DNA of 64,000 bases, taken from positions 3,661,464-3,725,463 of the forward strand of contig CM049320.1 of NCBI GenBank assembly GCA_026874595.1, written 5' to 3'. The notes under the pieces were generated by a model. It was not told where the DNA came from, made no database searches, and worked only from the letters and a program-made list of their open reading frames with translations. The position numbers and the translations under genes were made by a program. Shown one piece after another: positions 20,308 to 35,100 of this stretch (within the stretch, counting starts at the first letter, position 1; every line of letters starts with the position of its first letter). Source of the DNA: Sipunculus nudus. Its lineage: Eukaryota; Annelida; Sipuncula; Golfingiida; Sipunculidae.

Positions 20308-23300
20308 GTGTCGCCCTCTAGCGGACGAAAGGTACGTTACGATTTCATACCTTTTCGATTCGCACAAGCCAACATTGTATCTGAAAACAAGACAAATCGA
20401 CGAAAAAGAAGGAAGTCTGTAAATGCAGGACGACCGAATAAAAAGCGCGCGTTCTTTGATTCCAGATTATTTCCCAGTTTTAGAAATGTGCATCTAACGG
20501 ATGCCTTTGTCAGTTGATACATAGAAACACTGTCCAATCAGAAAAGAATGACCTCTGCAAAATAATTAAATTCCACGGCCAACCTAGATGCATGAGATAC
20601 AATACAACACGGCAATGTACAGGGAGAGATTTCAAGGCTGAAAGAAAACAGAAGAGTCTATTTGTTTTTCTGCGGCCTAAATGTACTTTCTGCTATTGAG
20701 GGAAAGGGATCGCTGATTTTGAAATGTTTATTACCCTGTCGATGCAGGGCTTCAGAAATTATTCATAGACTTATTGTAGTGTTCCTCTCCACGGAAATCT
20801 TTAGTAAAAGGCGAAAGATTTGTACGTGGCTGAAGAGAAACCAGAGTGCACGCTAACCGAAACCACACCGACCCCTTGGAAGTCATTTTTCTTTTTTGTG
20901 GTATGCACAAGTTTCCTTCTCGTAAGATCAGACGCTTTCAATGCAGAACAGCAACATTGGCATATGCTTTGGTAGCTTTTCACGTATTTTCTGTAATTTA
21001 ACAAATATGTTTCCACAACTCGCGTAGGTACTACGTCATATACTATAACACGTTTCCGTTACACTGAAAGAAATCCATGCAGTCAAAGGAAAGTAAAGGT
21101 ACATAATCTTTTTTTTTCAACCCGTAGCCTGTTGTGTACGAATTGATTAAATTTATTTGACAAAAACTTTTGTTTACGTTTCCTGCAATGTGGAGCCTGT
21201 CTAGACAAGTTTCGATCCTGTTAAGGCCACAAGAATCCTTTTATCGTTCCCATGTCGCCCTCCGGCGGACAAAAGGTACGTTACGATTTGACAACTTGTA
21301 ATTTAACAAATATTTTTTCACAACTCGCGTAGCTACTACGCCATATACTATAACACGTTTCCGTTACACTGAAACAAATTCATACAGTCAAAGGAAAGTA
21401 AAGTGTATAGTCATTTTTTGCATCTCGTAGCCTGTTGTGTACCAGTTGATTACATTTATTTGACATAAACTATTGTGGTTAGGTTTCCTGCAATGTGGAG
21501 CCTGTCTAGACAAGTTTCGATCCTGTTAAGGCCTCAAGAAGCCTAATATCGTTCCCGTGTCGCCCTCTAGCGGACAAAAGGTACGTTACGATTTCATATC
21601 TTTTCGATTCGCACAAGCCAACATTATATCTGAAAACAAGACAAATCGACGAAAAAGAAGGAAGCCTATCAATGCAGGACGACCGAATAAAAAGCGCGCG
21701 TTCTTTGATTCCAGCTTATTTCCCAGTTTTAGAAATGTGCATCTAACGGATGCCTTTGTCAGTTGATACATAGAAACACTGTGTAATCAGAAAAGAATGA
21801 CCTCTGCAAAATAATTAAATTCCACGGCCAACCTAGATGCATGAGAAACAATACAACATGGCAATGTACAGGGAGAGATTTCAAGGCTGAAAGAAAACAG
21901 AAGAGTATTTGTTTTTCTGCGGCTTAAATGTACTTTCTGCTATTGAGGGGAAGGGATCGCTGATTTTGAAATGTTTATTACCCTGCCGATGCAGGGCTTC
22001 AGAAATTATTCATAGACTCATTGTAGTGTTCCTCTCCACGGAAATCTTTAGTAAAAGGCGAAAGATTTGTACGTGGCTGAAGAGAAACCAGAGTGCACGC
22101 TAACCGAAACCACACCGACCCCTTGGAAGGCATTTTTCTTTTTTTGTGGTATGCACAAGTTTCCTTCTCGTAAGATCAGACGCTTTCAATGCAGAACAGC
22201 AACATTGGCATATGCTTAGCTAGCTTTTAACGTATTTTCTGTAATTTAACAAATATGTTTTCACACCTCGCGTAGCTACTACGCCATATTCTATAACACG
22301 TTTCCCTTACACTGAAACAAATCCATGCAGTCAAAGGAAAGTAAAGTGTACAGTCATTTTTCGCATCTCGTAGCCTGTTGTGTACCAATTAATTACATTT
22401 ATTTGACAGAAACTATTGTGGTTAGGTTTCCTGCAATGTGGAGCCTGTCTAGTCAAGTTTCGATCCTGTTAAGGCCTCAAGAAGCCTTATATCGTTCCCG
22501 TGTCGCTCTCTAGCGGACAAATGGTACGTTGCGATTTCATACCTTTTCGATTCGCACAAGCCAACATTGTATCTGAAAACAAGACAAATCGACGAAAAAG
22601 TAGAAGCCTATCAATGCAGGACGACCGAATAAAAAGCGCGCGTTCTTTGATTCCAGATCATTTCCCAGTTTTAGAAATGTGCATCTTACGGATGCCTTTG
22701 TCAGTTGATACATAGAAACACTGTCCAATCAGAAAAGAATGACCTCTGCAAAATAATTAAATTCCACGGCCAACCTAGATGCATGAGATACAATACAACA
22801 CGGCAATGTACAGGGAGAGATTTCAAGGCTGAAAGAAAACAGAAGAGTCTATTTGTTTTTCTGCGGCCTAAATGTACTTTCTGCTATTGAGGGAAAGGGA
22901 TCGCTGATTTTGAAATGTTTATTACCATGCCGATGCAGGGCTTCAGAAATTAATCATAGACTCATTGTAGTGTTCCTCTCCACGGAAATCTTTAATAAAA
23001 GGCGAAAGATTTGTACGTGGCTGAAGAGAAACCAGAGTGCACTCTAACCGAAACCACACCGACCCCTTGGAAGGCATTTTTCTTTTTTGTGGTATGCACA
23101 AGTTTCCTTCTCGTAAGATCAGACGCTTTCAATGCAGAACAGTAACATTGGCATATGCTTTGGTAGCTTTTCACGTATTTTCTGTAATTTAACAAATATT
23201 TTTCCACAACTCGCGTAGCTACTACGCCATATACTATAACACGTTTTTGTTCCATGCAGTCAAAGGAAAGTAAAGTGTATAGTCATTTTTTTGCATCTCG

Positions 23301-26300
23301 TAGCCTGTTGTGTACCAGTTGATTACATTTACTTGACAGAAACTATTGTGGTTAGGTTTCCTGCAATGTGGAGCCTGTCTAGACAAGTTTCGATCCTGTT
23401 AAGGCCACAAGAAGCCTTTTATCGTTCCCGTGTCGCCCTCCGGCGGACAAAAGGTACGTTACGATTTGACAACTTGTAATTTAACAAATATTTTTTCACA
23501 ACTCGCGTAGCTACTACGCCATATACTATAACACGTTTCCGTTACACTGAAACAAATCCATGCAGTCAAAGGAAAGTAAAGTGTATAGTCATTTTTTGCA
23601 TCTCGTAGCCTGTTGTGTACCAGTTGATTACATTTATTTGACAGAAACTATTGTGTTTAGGTGTCCTCTAATGTGGAGCCTGTCTAGACAAGTTTCGATC
23701 CTGTAAAGGCCACAAGAAGCCTTTTATCGTTCCCGTGTCGCCCTCTAGCGGACGAAAGGTACGTTACGATTTCATACCTTTTCGATTCGCACAAGCCAAC
23801 ATTGTATCTGAAAACAAGACAAATCGACGAAAAAGAAGGAAGTCTGTAAATGCAGGACGACCGAATAAAAAGCGCGCGTTCTTTGATTCCAGATTATTTC
23901 CCAGTTTTAGAAATGTGCATCTAACGGATGCCTTTGTCAGTTGATACATAGAAACACTGTCCAATCAGAAAAGAATGACCTCTGCAAAATAATTAAATTC
24001 CACGGCCAACCTAGATGCATGAGATACAATACAACACGGCAATGTACAGGGAGAGATTTCAAGGCTGAAAGAAGCAGAAGAGTCTATTTGTTTTTCTGCG
24101 GCCTAAATGTACTTTCTGCTATTGAGGGAAAGGGATCGCTGATTTTGAAATGTTTATTACCCTGTCGATGCAGGGCTTCAGAAATTATTCATAGACTCAT
24201 TGTAGTGTTCCTCTCCACGGAAATCTTTAGTAAAAGGCGAAAGATTTGTACGTTGCTGAAGAGAAACCAGAGTGCACGCTAACCGAAACCACACCGACCC
24301 CTTGGAAGTCATTTTTCTTTTTTGTGGTATGCACGAGTTTCCTTCTCGTAAGATCAGACGCTTTCAATGCAGAACAGCAACATTGGCATATGCTTTGGTA
24401 GCTTTTCACGTATTTTCTGTAATTTAACAAATATGTTTCCACAACTCGCGTAGGTACTACGCCATATACTATAACACGTTTCCGTTAGACTGAAAGAAAT
24501 CCATGCAGTCAAAGGAAAGAAAAGGTACATAATCTTTTTTTTTCAACCCGTAGCCTGTTGTGTACGAATTGATTAAATTTATTTGACAGAAACTTTTGTT
24601 TACGTTTCCTGCAATGTGGAGCCTGTCTAGACAAGTTTCGATCCTGTTGAGGCCACAAGAAGCCTTTTATCGTTCCCGTGTCGCCCTCTAGCGGACGAAA
24701 GGTACGTTACGATTTGACAACTTGTAATTTAACAAATATTTTTTCACCACTCGCGTAGCTACTACGCCATATACTATAACACGTTTCCGTTATACTGAAA
24801 CAAATCCATGCAGTCAAAGTAAAGTAAAGTGTATAGTCATTTTTTGCATCTCGTAGCCTGTTGTGTACCAGTTGATTACATTTATTTGACAGAAACTATT
24901 GTGGTTAGGTTTCCTGCAATGTGGAGCCTGTCTAGACAAGTTTCGATCCTGTTAAGGCCTCAAGAAGCCTTATATCGTTCCCGTGTCGCCCTCTAGCGGA
25001 CAAAAGGTACGTTACGAATTCATATCTTTTCGATTCGCACAAGCCCACATTATTTCTGAAAACAAGACAAATCGACGAAAAAGAAGGAAGCCTATCAATG
25101 CAGGACGACCGAATAAAAAGCGCGCGTTCTTTGATTCCAGATTATTTCCCAGTTTTAGAAATGTGCATCTTACGGATGCCTTTGTCAGTTGATACATAGA
25201 AACACTGTCCAATCAGAAAAGAATGACCTCTGCAAAATAATTAAATTCCACGGCCAACCTAGATGCATGAGATACAATACAACACGGCAATGTACAGGGA
25301 GAGATTTCAAGGCTGAAAGAAAACAGAAGAGTCTATTTGTTGTTCTGCGGCCTAAATGTACTTTCTGCTATTGAGGGAAAGGGATCGCTGATTTTGAAAT
25401 GTTTTTTACCCTGTCGATGCAGGGCTTCAGAAATTATTCATAGACTCATTGTAGTGTTCCTCTCCACGGAAATCTTTAGTAAAAGGCGAAAGATTTGTAC
25501 GTGGCTGAAGAGAAACCAGAGTGCACGCTAACCGAAACCACACCGACCCCTTGGAAGTCATTTTTCTTTTTTGTGGTATGCACAAGTTTCCTTCTCGTAA
25601 GATCAGACGCTTTCAATGCAGAACAGCAACATTGGCATATGCTTTGGTAGCTTTTCACGTATTTTCTGTAATTTAACAAATATGTTTCCACAACTCGCGT
25701 AGCTACTACGCCATATACTATAACACGTTTCCGTTACACTGAAAGAAATCCATGCAGTCAAAGGAAAGTAAAGGTACATAATCTTTTTTTTTCAACCCGT
25801 AGCCTGTTGTGTACGAATTGATTAAATTTATTTGACAGAAACTTTTGTTTACGTTTCCTGCAATGTGGAGCCTGTCTAGACAAGTTTCGATCCTGTTAAG
25901 GCCACAAGAAGCCTTTTATCGTTCCCGTGTCGCCCTCCGGCGGACAAAAGGTACGTTACGATTTGACAACTTGTAATTTAACAAATATTTTTTCACAACT
26001 CGCGTAGCTACTACGCCATATACTATAACACGTTTCCGTTACACTGAAACAAATCCATGCAGTCAAAGGAAAGTAAAGTGTATAGTCATATTTTGCATCT
26101 CGTAGCCTGTTGTGTACCAGTTGATTACATTTATTTGACAGAAACTATTGTGGTTAGGTTTTCTGCAATGTGGAGCCTGTCTAGACATGTTTCCATCCTG
26201 TTAAGGCTACAAGAAGCCTTATATCGTTATACCTTTTCGATTCGCACAAGCCAACATTGTATCTGAAAACAAGACAAATCGACGAAAAAGAAGGAAGTCT

Positions 26301-27134
26301 GTAAATGCAGGACGACCGAATAAAAAGCGCGCGTTCTTTGATTCCAGATTATTTCCCAGTTTTAGAAATGTGCATCTAACGGATGCCTTTGTCAGTTGAT
26401 ACATAGAAACACTGTCCAATCAGAAAAGAATGACCTCTGCAAAATAATTAAATTCCACGGCCAACCTAGATGCATGAGATACAATACAACACGGCAATGT
26501 ACAGGGAGAGATTTCAAGGCTGAAAGAAAACAGAAGAGTCTATTTGTTTTTCTGCGGCCTAAATGAACTTTCTGCTATTGAGGGAAAGGGATCGCTGATT
26601 TTGAAATGTTTATTACCCTGTCGATGCAGGGCTTCAGAAATTATTCATAGACTCATTGTAGTGTTCCTCTCCACGGAAATCTTTAGTAAAAGGCGAAAGA
26701 TTTGTACGTGGCTGAAGAGAAACCAGAGTGCACGCTAACCGAAACCACACCGACCCCTTGGAAGGCATTTTTCTTTTTTGTGGTATGCACAAGTTTCCTT
26801 CTCGTAAGATCAGACGCTTTCAATGTAGAACAGCAACATTGGCATATGCTTAGCTAGCTTTTAACGTATTTTCTGTAATTTAACAAATATGTTTTCACAC
26901 CTCGCGTAGCTACTATGCCATATTCTCTAACACGTTTCCCTTACACTGAAACAAATCCATGCAGTCAAAGGAAAGTAAAGGTGTATAGTCATTTTTTTCA
27001 TCTCGTAGCCTGTTGTGTACCATTTGATTACATTTATTTGACTGAAACTATTGTGGTTAGGTTTCCTGCAATGTGGAGCCTGTCTAGACATGTTTCGATC
27101 CTGTTAAGGCTACAAGAAGCCTTATATCGTTCCC
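20308..27134 (+). repeat. Mixed dimer and monomer block
   Basis: Landmarks are 20308, 21252 (short), 21557, 22500, 23430 (short), 23735, 24678 (short), 24983, 25927 (short), about 26230 and 27135. Four dimers are interspersed with single long units. The unit at about 26230 lacks 42 bp, including the whole CTCF-like site (CGTT joins ATACC). The short unit at 24678 is the only short unit with the long-type CTAGCGG sequence. Confidence 0.75.
24678..24982 (+). repeat. Short unit with long-type landmark
   Basis: A 305-bp unit with the usual internal deletion (ACGATTT joined to GACAACT), but reading CTCTAGCGGACGAAAGG at the landmark where the other 23 short units have CTCCGG. This fits gene conversion from a long unit over the first few tens of bases. 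Confidence 0.7.
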
Positions 27135-30100
27135 GTGTCGCCCTCTAGCGGACGAAAGGTACGTTGCGATTTCATACCTTTTCGATTCGCACAAGCCAAC
27201 ATTGTATCTGAAAACAAGACAAATCGACGAAAAAGAAGGAAGTCTGTAAATGCAGGACGACCGAATAAAAAGCGCGCGTTCTTTGATTCCAGATTATTTC
27301 CCAGTTTTAGAAATGTGCATCTAGCGGATGCCTTTGTCAGTTGATACATAGAAACACTGTCCAATCATGAAAGAATGACCTCTGCAAAATAATTAAATTC
27401 CACGGCCAACCTAGATGCATGAGACACAATACAACACGGCAATGTACAGGGAGAGATTTCAAGGCTGAAAGAAAACAGAAGAGTCTATTTGTTTTTCTGC
27501 GGCTTATATGTACTTTCTGCTATTGAGGGAAATGGATCGCTGATTTTGGAATGTTTATTACCCTGCCGATGCAGGGCTTCAGAAATTAATCATAGACTCA
27601 TTGTAGTGTTCCTCTCCACGGAAATCTTTAGTAAAAGGCGAAAGATTTGTACGTGGCTGAAGAGAAACCAGAGTGCACGTTAACCGAAACCACACCGACC
27701 CCTTGGAAGTCATTTTTCTTTTTTGTGGTATGCACAAGTTTCCTTCTCGTAAGATCAGACGCTTTCAATGCAGAACAGCAACATTGGCATATGCTTTGGT
27801 AGCTTTTCACGTATTTTCTGTAATTTAACAAATATGTTTTCACAACTCGCGTGGCTTACGCCATATTCTTTAAAACGTTTCCGTTACACTGACACAAATC
27901 AATGCAGTCAAAGGAAAGTAAAGGTGTATAGTCATTTTTTTCATCTTGTAGCCTGATATGTACGAATTGATTAAATGTATTTGACAGAAATTATTGTGTT
28001 TAGGTGTCCTCTAATGTGAAGCCTGTCTAGACAAGTTTCGATCCTGTAAAGGCCACAAGAAGCCTTTTATCGTTCAAGTGTCGCCCTCTAGCGGACGAAA
28101 GGTACGTTACGATTTCATACTTTTTCGATTCGCACAAGCCAACATTGTATCTGAAAACAAGACAAATCGACGAAAAAGAAGGAAGTCTGTAAATGCAGGA
28201 CGACCGAATAAAAATCGCGCGTTGTTTGATTCCAGATTATTTCCCAGTTTTAGAAATGTGCATCTAACGGATGCCTTTGTCAGTTGATACATAGAAACAC
28301 TGTCCAATCAGAAAAGAATGACCTCTGCAAAATAATTAAATTCCACGGCCAACCTAGATGCAAGAGATACAATACAACACGGCAATGTACAGGGAGAGAT
28401 TTCAAGGCTGAAAGAAAACAGAAGAGTCTATTTGTTTTTCTGCGGCCTAAATGTACTTTCTGCTATTGAGGGAAAGGGATCGCTGATTTTGAAATGTTTA
28501 TTACCCTGTCGATGCAGGGCTTCAGAAATTATTCATAGACTCATTGTAGTGTTCCTCTCCACGGAAATCTTTAGTAAAAGGCGAAAGATTTGTACGTGGC
28601 TGAAGAGAAACCAGAGTGCACGCTAACCGAAACCACACCGACCCCTTGGAAGTCATTTTTCTTTTTTGTGGTATGCACAAGTTTCCTTCTCGTAAGATCA
28701 GACGCTTTCAATGCAGAACAGCAACATTGGCATATGCTTTGGTAGCTTTTCACGTATTTTCTGTAATTTAACAAATATGTTTCCACAACTCGCGTAGGTA
28801 CTACGCCATATACTATAACACGTTTCCGTTACACTGAAACAAATCCATGCAGTAAAAGGAAAGTAAAGTGTATAGTCATTTTTTGCATCTCGTAGCCTGT
28901 TGTGTACCAGCTGATTACATTTATTTGACGGAAACTATTGTGGTTAGGTTTCCTGCAATGTGGAGCCTGTCTAGACAAGTTTCGATCCTGTTAAGGCCTC
29001 AAGAAGCCTTATATCGTTCCCGTGTCGCCCTCTAGCGGACGAAAGGTACGTTGCGATTTCATATCTTTTCGATTCGCACAAGCAAACATTATATCTGAAA
29101 ACAAGACAAATCGACGAAAAAGAAGGAAGCCTATCAATGCAGGACGACCGAATAAAAAGCGCGCGTTCTTTGATTCCAGATTATTTCCCAGTTTTAGAAA
29201 TGTGCATCTAACGGATGCCTTTGTCAGTTGATACATAGAAACACTGTCTAATCAGAAAAGAATGACCTCTGCAAAATAATTAAATTCCACGGCCAACCTA
29301 GATGCATGAGATACAATACAACATGGCAATGTACAGGGAGAGATTTCAAGGCTGAAAGAAAACAGAAGAGTATTTGTTTTTCTGCGGCTTAAATGTACTT
29401 TCTGCTATTGAGGGGAAGGGATCGCTGATTTTGAAATGTTTATTACCCTGCCGATGCAGGGCTTCAGAAATAATTCATAGACTCATTGTAGTGTTTCTCT
29501 CCACGGAAATCTTTAGTAAAAGGCGAAAGATTTGTACGTGGCTGAAGAGAAACCAGAGTGCACGCTAACCGAAACCACACCGACCCCTTGGAAGGCATTT
29601 TTCTTTTTTGTGGTATGCACAAGATTCCTTCTCGTAAGATCAGACGCTTTCAATGCAGAACAGTAACATTGGCATATCCTTTGGTAGCTTTTCATGTATT
29701 TTCTGTAATTTAACAAATATGTTTCCACAACTCGCGTAGCTACTACGCCATATACTATAACACGTTTCCGTTACACTGAAACAAATCCATGCAGTCAAAG
29801 GAAAGTAAAGTGTATAGTCATTTTTTGCATCTCGTAGCCTGTTGTGTACCAGTTGATTACATTTATTTGACAGAAACTATTGTGGTTAGGTTTCCTGCAA
29901 TGTGGAGCCTGTCTAGACATGTTTCGATCCTGTTAAGGCTGCAAGAAGCCTTATATCGTTATACCTTTTCGATTCGCACAAGCCAACATTGTATCTGAAA
30001 ACAAGACAAATCGACGAAAAAGAAGGAAGTCTGTAAATGCAGGACGACCGAATAAAAAGCGCGCGTTCTTTGATTCCAGATTATTTCCCAGTTTTAGAAA

Positions 30101-32103
30101 TGTGCATCTAACGGATGCGTTTGTCAGTTGATTCATAGAAACACTGTCCAATCAGAAAAGAATGACCTCTGCAAAATAATTAATTTCCCACGGCCACCCT
30201 AGATGCATGAGACACAATACAACACGGCAATGTACAGGGAGAGATTTCAAGGCTGAAAGAAAACAGAAGAGTCTATTTTTTCCTGCGGCTTAAATGTACT
30301 TTCTGCTATTGAGGGAAAGGGATTGCTGATTTTGGAATGTTTATTACCCTGCCGATGCAGGGCTTCAGAAATTAATCATAGACTCATTGTAGTGTTCCTC
30401 TCCACGGAAATCTTTAGTAAAAGGCGAAAGATTTGTACGTGGCTGAAGAGAAACCAGAGTGCACGATATCCGAAAGCACACCGACCCCTTGGAAGGCATT
30501 TTTCTTTTTTGTGGTATGCACAAATTACCTTCTCGTAAGATCAGACGCTTTCAATGCAGAACAGCAACATTGGCATATGCTTAGCTAGCTTTTAACGTAT
30601 TTTCTGTAATTTAACAAATATGTTTCACACCTCGCGTAGCTACTACGCCATATTCTATAACACGTTTCCGTTACACTAAAACAAATCAAAGCAGTCAAAG
30701 GAAAGTAAAGGTGTATAGTCATTTTTTTTGCATCTCGTAGCCTGTTGTGTACGAATTGATTAAATGTATTTGACAGAAATTATTCTGTTTAGGTTTCCTG
30801 CAATGTGGAGCCTGTCTAGACAAGTTTTGATCCTGTTAAGGCTACAAGAAGCCTTATATCGTTCCCGTGTCGCCCTCTAGCGGACGAAAGGTACGTAACG
30901 ATTTCATATCTTTTCGATTCGCACAAGCCAACATTATATCTGAAAACAAGACAAATCGACGAAAATGAAGGAAGCCTATCAATGCAGGACGACCGAATAA
31001 AAAGCGCGCGTTCTTTGATTCCAAATTATTTCCCAGTTTTAGAAATGTGCATCTAACGGATGCCTTTGTCAGTTGATACATAGAAACACTGTCCAATCAG
31101 AAAAGAATGACCTCTGCAAAATAATTCAATTCCACGGCCAACCTAGATGCATGAGATACAATACAACACGGCAATGTACAGGGAGAGATTTCAAGGCTGA
31201 AAGAAAACAGAAGAGTCTATTTGTTTTTCTGCGGCTTAAATGTACTTTCTGCTATTGAGGGGAAGGGATCGCGGATTTTGAAATGTTTATTACCCTGCCA
31301 ATGCAGGGCTTCAGAAATTAATCATAGACTCATTGTTGTGTTCCTCTCCACGGAAATCTTTAGTAAAAGGCGAAAGATTTGTACGTGACTGAAGAGAAAC
31401 CAGAGTGCACGCTAACCGAAACCACACCGACCCTTTGGAAGGTATTTTTCTTTTTTGTGGTATGCACAAGTTTCCTTCTCGTAAGATCAGACGCTTTCAA
31501 TGCAGAACAGTAACATTGGCATATGCTTTGGTAGCTTTTCACGTATTTTCTGTAATTTAACAAATATTTTTCCACAACTCGCGTAGCTACTACGCCATAT
31601 ACCATAACACGTTTTAGTTCCATGCAGTCAAAGGAAAGTAAAGTGTATAGTCATTTTTTTTGCATCTCGTAGCCTTTTGTGTACCAGTTGATTACATTGA
31701 CTTGACTGAAACTATCGTGGTTAGGTTTCCTGCAATGTGGAGCCTGTCTAGACAAGTTTCGATCCTGTTAAGGCCACAAGAAGCCTTTTATCGTTCCCGT
31801 GTCGCCCTCCGGCGGACAAAAGGTACGTTACGATTTGACAACTTGTAATTTAACAAATATTTTTTCACAACTCGCGTAGCTACTACGCCATATTCTATAA
31901 CACGTTTCGGTTACACTAAAACAAATCAAAGCAGTCAAAGGAAAGCAAAGTGTATAGTCATTTTTTGCATCTCGTAGCCTGTTGTGTACCAGTTAATTAC
32001 ATTTATTTGACAGAAACTATTGTGGTTAGGTTTCCTGCAATGTGGAGCCTGTCTAGACAAGTTTCGATCCTGTTAAGGCTACAAGAAGCCATATATCGTT
32101 CCC
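27135..32103 (+). repeat. Partial higher-order copy
   Basis: Landmarks are 27135, 28078, 29022, about 29951 (42-bp deletion), 30867 and 31799 (short). The block from 27135 to 32104 is 4,969 bp, exactly the spacing of 33339-38308 and 49196-54165, with the same unit order and subtype markers. It is the left-most recognisable copy of that segment of the higher-order repeat. It carries private changes such as CTAGCGGATGCC near 27322. Confidence 0.85.
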
Positions 32104-35100
32104 GTGTCGCCCTCTAGCGGACGAAAGGTACGTTGCGATTTCATACCTTTTCGATTCGCACAAGCCAACATTGTATCTGAAAACAAGACAAATCGACGAA
32201 AAAGAAGGAAGCCTGTAAATGCAGGACGACCGAATAAAAAGCGCGCGTTCTTTGATTCCAGATTATTTCCCAGTTTTAGAAATGTGCATCTAACGGATGC
32301 CTTTGTCAGTTGATACATAGAAACACTGTCCAATCAGAAAAGAATGACCTCTGCAAAATAATTCAATTCCACGGCCAACCTAGATGCATGAGATACAATA
32401 CAACACGGCAATGTACAGGGAGAGATTTCAAGGCTGAAAGAAAACAGAAGAGTCTATTTGTTTTTCTGCGGCTTATATGTACTTTCTGCTATTGAGGGGA
32501 AGGGATCGCTGATTTTGAAATGTTTATTACCCTGCCGATGCAGGGCTTCAGAAATTAATCATAGACTCATTGTTGTGTTCCTCTCCACGGAAATCTTTAG
32601 TAAAAGGCGAAAGATTTGTACGTGACTGAAGAAAAACCAGAGTGCACGCTAACCGAAACCACACCGACCCTTTGGAAGGTATTTTTCTTTTTTGTGGTAT
32701 GCACAAGTTTCCTTCTCGTAAGATCAGACGCTTTCAATGCAGAACAGTAACATTGGCATATGCTTTGGTAGCTTTTCACGTATTTTCTGTAATTTAACAA
32801 ATATTTTTACACAACTCGCGTAGCTACTACGCCATATACCATAACACGTTTTCAGTCCATGCAGTCAAAGGAAAGTAAAGTGTATAGTCATTTTTTTGCA
32901 TCTCGTAGCCTGTTGTGTACCAGTTGATACATTTACTTGACAGAAACTATTGTGGTTAGGTTTCCTGCAATGTGGAGCCTGTCTAGACAAGTTTCGATCC
33001 TGTTAAGGCCACAAGAAGCCTTTTATCGTTCCCGTGTCGCCCTCCGGCAGACAAAAGGTACATTACGATTTGACAACTTGTAATTTAACAAATATTTTTT
33101 CACAACTCGCGTAGCTACTACGCCATATTCTATAACACGTTTCGGTTACACTAAAACAAATCAAAGCAGTCAAAGGAAAGTAAAGTGTATAGTCATTTTT
33201 TGCATCTCGTAGCCTGTTGTGTACCAGTTGATTACATTTATTTGACAGAAACTATTGTGGTTAGGTTTCCTGCAATGTGGAGCCTGTCTAGACAAGTTTC
33301 GATCCTGTTAAGGCTACAAGAAGCCTTATATCGTTCCCGTGTCGCCCTCTAGCGGACGAAAGGTACGTTGCGATTTCATACCTTTTCGATTCGCACAAGC
33401 CAACATTGTATCTGAAAACAAGACAAATCGACGAAAAAGAAGGAAGTCTGTAAATGCAGGACGACCGAATAAAAAGCGCGCGTTCTTTGATTCCAGATTA
33501 TTTCCCAGTTTTAGAAATGTGCATCTAACGGATGCCTTTGTCAGTTGATACATAGAAACACTGTCCAATCAGAAAAGAATGACCTCTGCAAAATAATTAA
33601 ATTCCACGGCCAACCTAGATGCATGAGACACAATACAACACGGCAATGTACAGGGAGAGATTTCAAGGCTGAAAGAAAACAGAAGAGTCTATTTGTTTTT
33701 CTGCGGCTTATATGTACTTTCTGCTATTAAGGGAAATGGATCGCTGATTTTGGAATGTTTATTACCCTGCCGATGCAGGGCTTCAGAAATTAATCATAGA
33801 CTCATTGTAGTGTTCCTCTCCACGGAAATCTTTAGTAAAAGGCGAAAGATTTGTACGTGGCTGAAGAGAAACCAGAGTGCACGCTAACCGAAACCACACC
33901 GACCCCTTGGAAGTCATTTTTCTTTTTTGTGGTATGCACAAGTTTCCTTCTCGTAAGATCAGACGCTTTCAATGCAGAACAGCAACATTGGCATACGCTT
34001 TGGTAGCTTTTCACGTATTTTCTGTAATTTAACAAATATGTTTTCACAACTCGCGTGGCTTACGCCATATTCTTTAAAACGTTTCCGTTACACTGACACA
34101 AATCAATGCAGTCAAAGGAAAGTAAAGGTGTATAGTCATTTTTTTCATCTTGTAGCCTGATATGTACGAATTGATTAAATGTATTTGACAGAAATTATTG
34201 TGTTTAGGTGTCCTCTAATGTGAAGCCTGTCTAGACAAGTTTCGATCCTGTAAAGGCCACAAGAAGCCTTTTATCGTTCAAGTGTCGCCCTCTAGCGGAC
34301 GAAAGGTACGTTACGATTTCATACCTTTTCGATTCGCACAAGCCAACATTGTATCTGAAAACAAGACAAATCGACGAAAAAGAAGGAAGTCTGTAAATGC
34401 TGGACGACCGAATAAAAAGCGCGCGTTCTTTGATTCCAGATTATTTCCCAGTTTTAGAAATGTGCATCTAACGGATGCCTTTGTCAGTTTATACATAGAA
34501 ACACTGTCCAATCAGAAAAGAATGACCTCTGCAAAATAATTAAATTCCACGGCCAACCTAGATCCAAGAGATACAATACAACACGGCAATGTACAGGGAG
34601 AGATTTCAAGGCTGAAAGAAAACAGAAGAGTCTATTTGTTTTTCTGCGGCCTAAATGTACTTTCTGCTATTGAGGGAAAGGGATCGCTGATTTTGAAATG
34701 TTTATTACCCTGTCGATGCAGGGCTTCAGAAATTATTCATAGACTCATTGTAGTGTTCCTCTCCACGGAAATCTTTAGTAAAAGGCGAAAGATTTGTACG
34801 TGGCTGAAGAGAAACCAGAGTGCATGCTAACCGAAACCACACCGACCCCTTGGAAGTCATTTTTCTTTTTTGTGGTATGCACAAGTTTCCTTCTCGTAAG
34901 ATCAGACGCTTTCAATGCAGAACAGCAACATTGGCATATGCTTTGGTAGCTTTTCACGTATTTTCTATAATTTAACAAATATGTTTCCACAACTCGCGTA
35001 GGTACTACGCCATATACTATAACACGTTTCCGTTACACTGAAACAAATCCATGCAGTCAAAGGAAAGTTAAGTGTATAGTCATTTTTTGCATCTCGTAGC

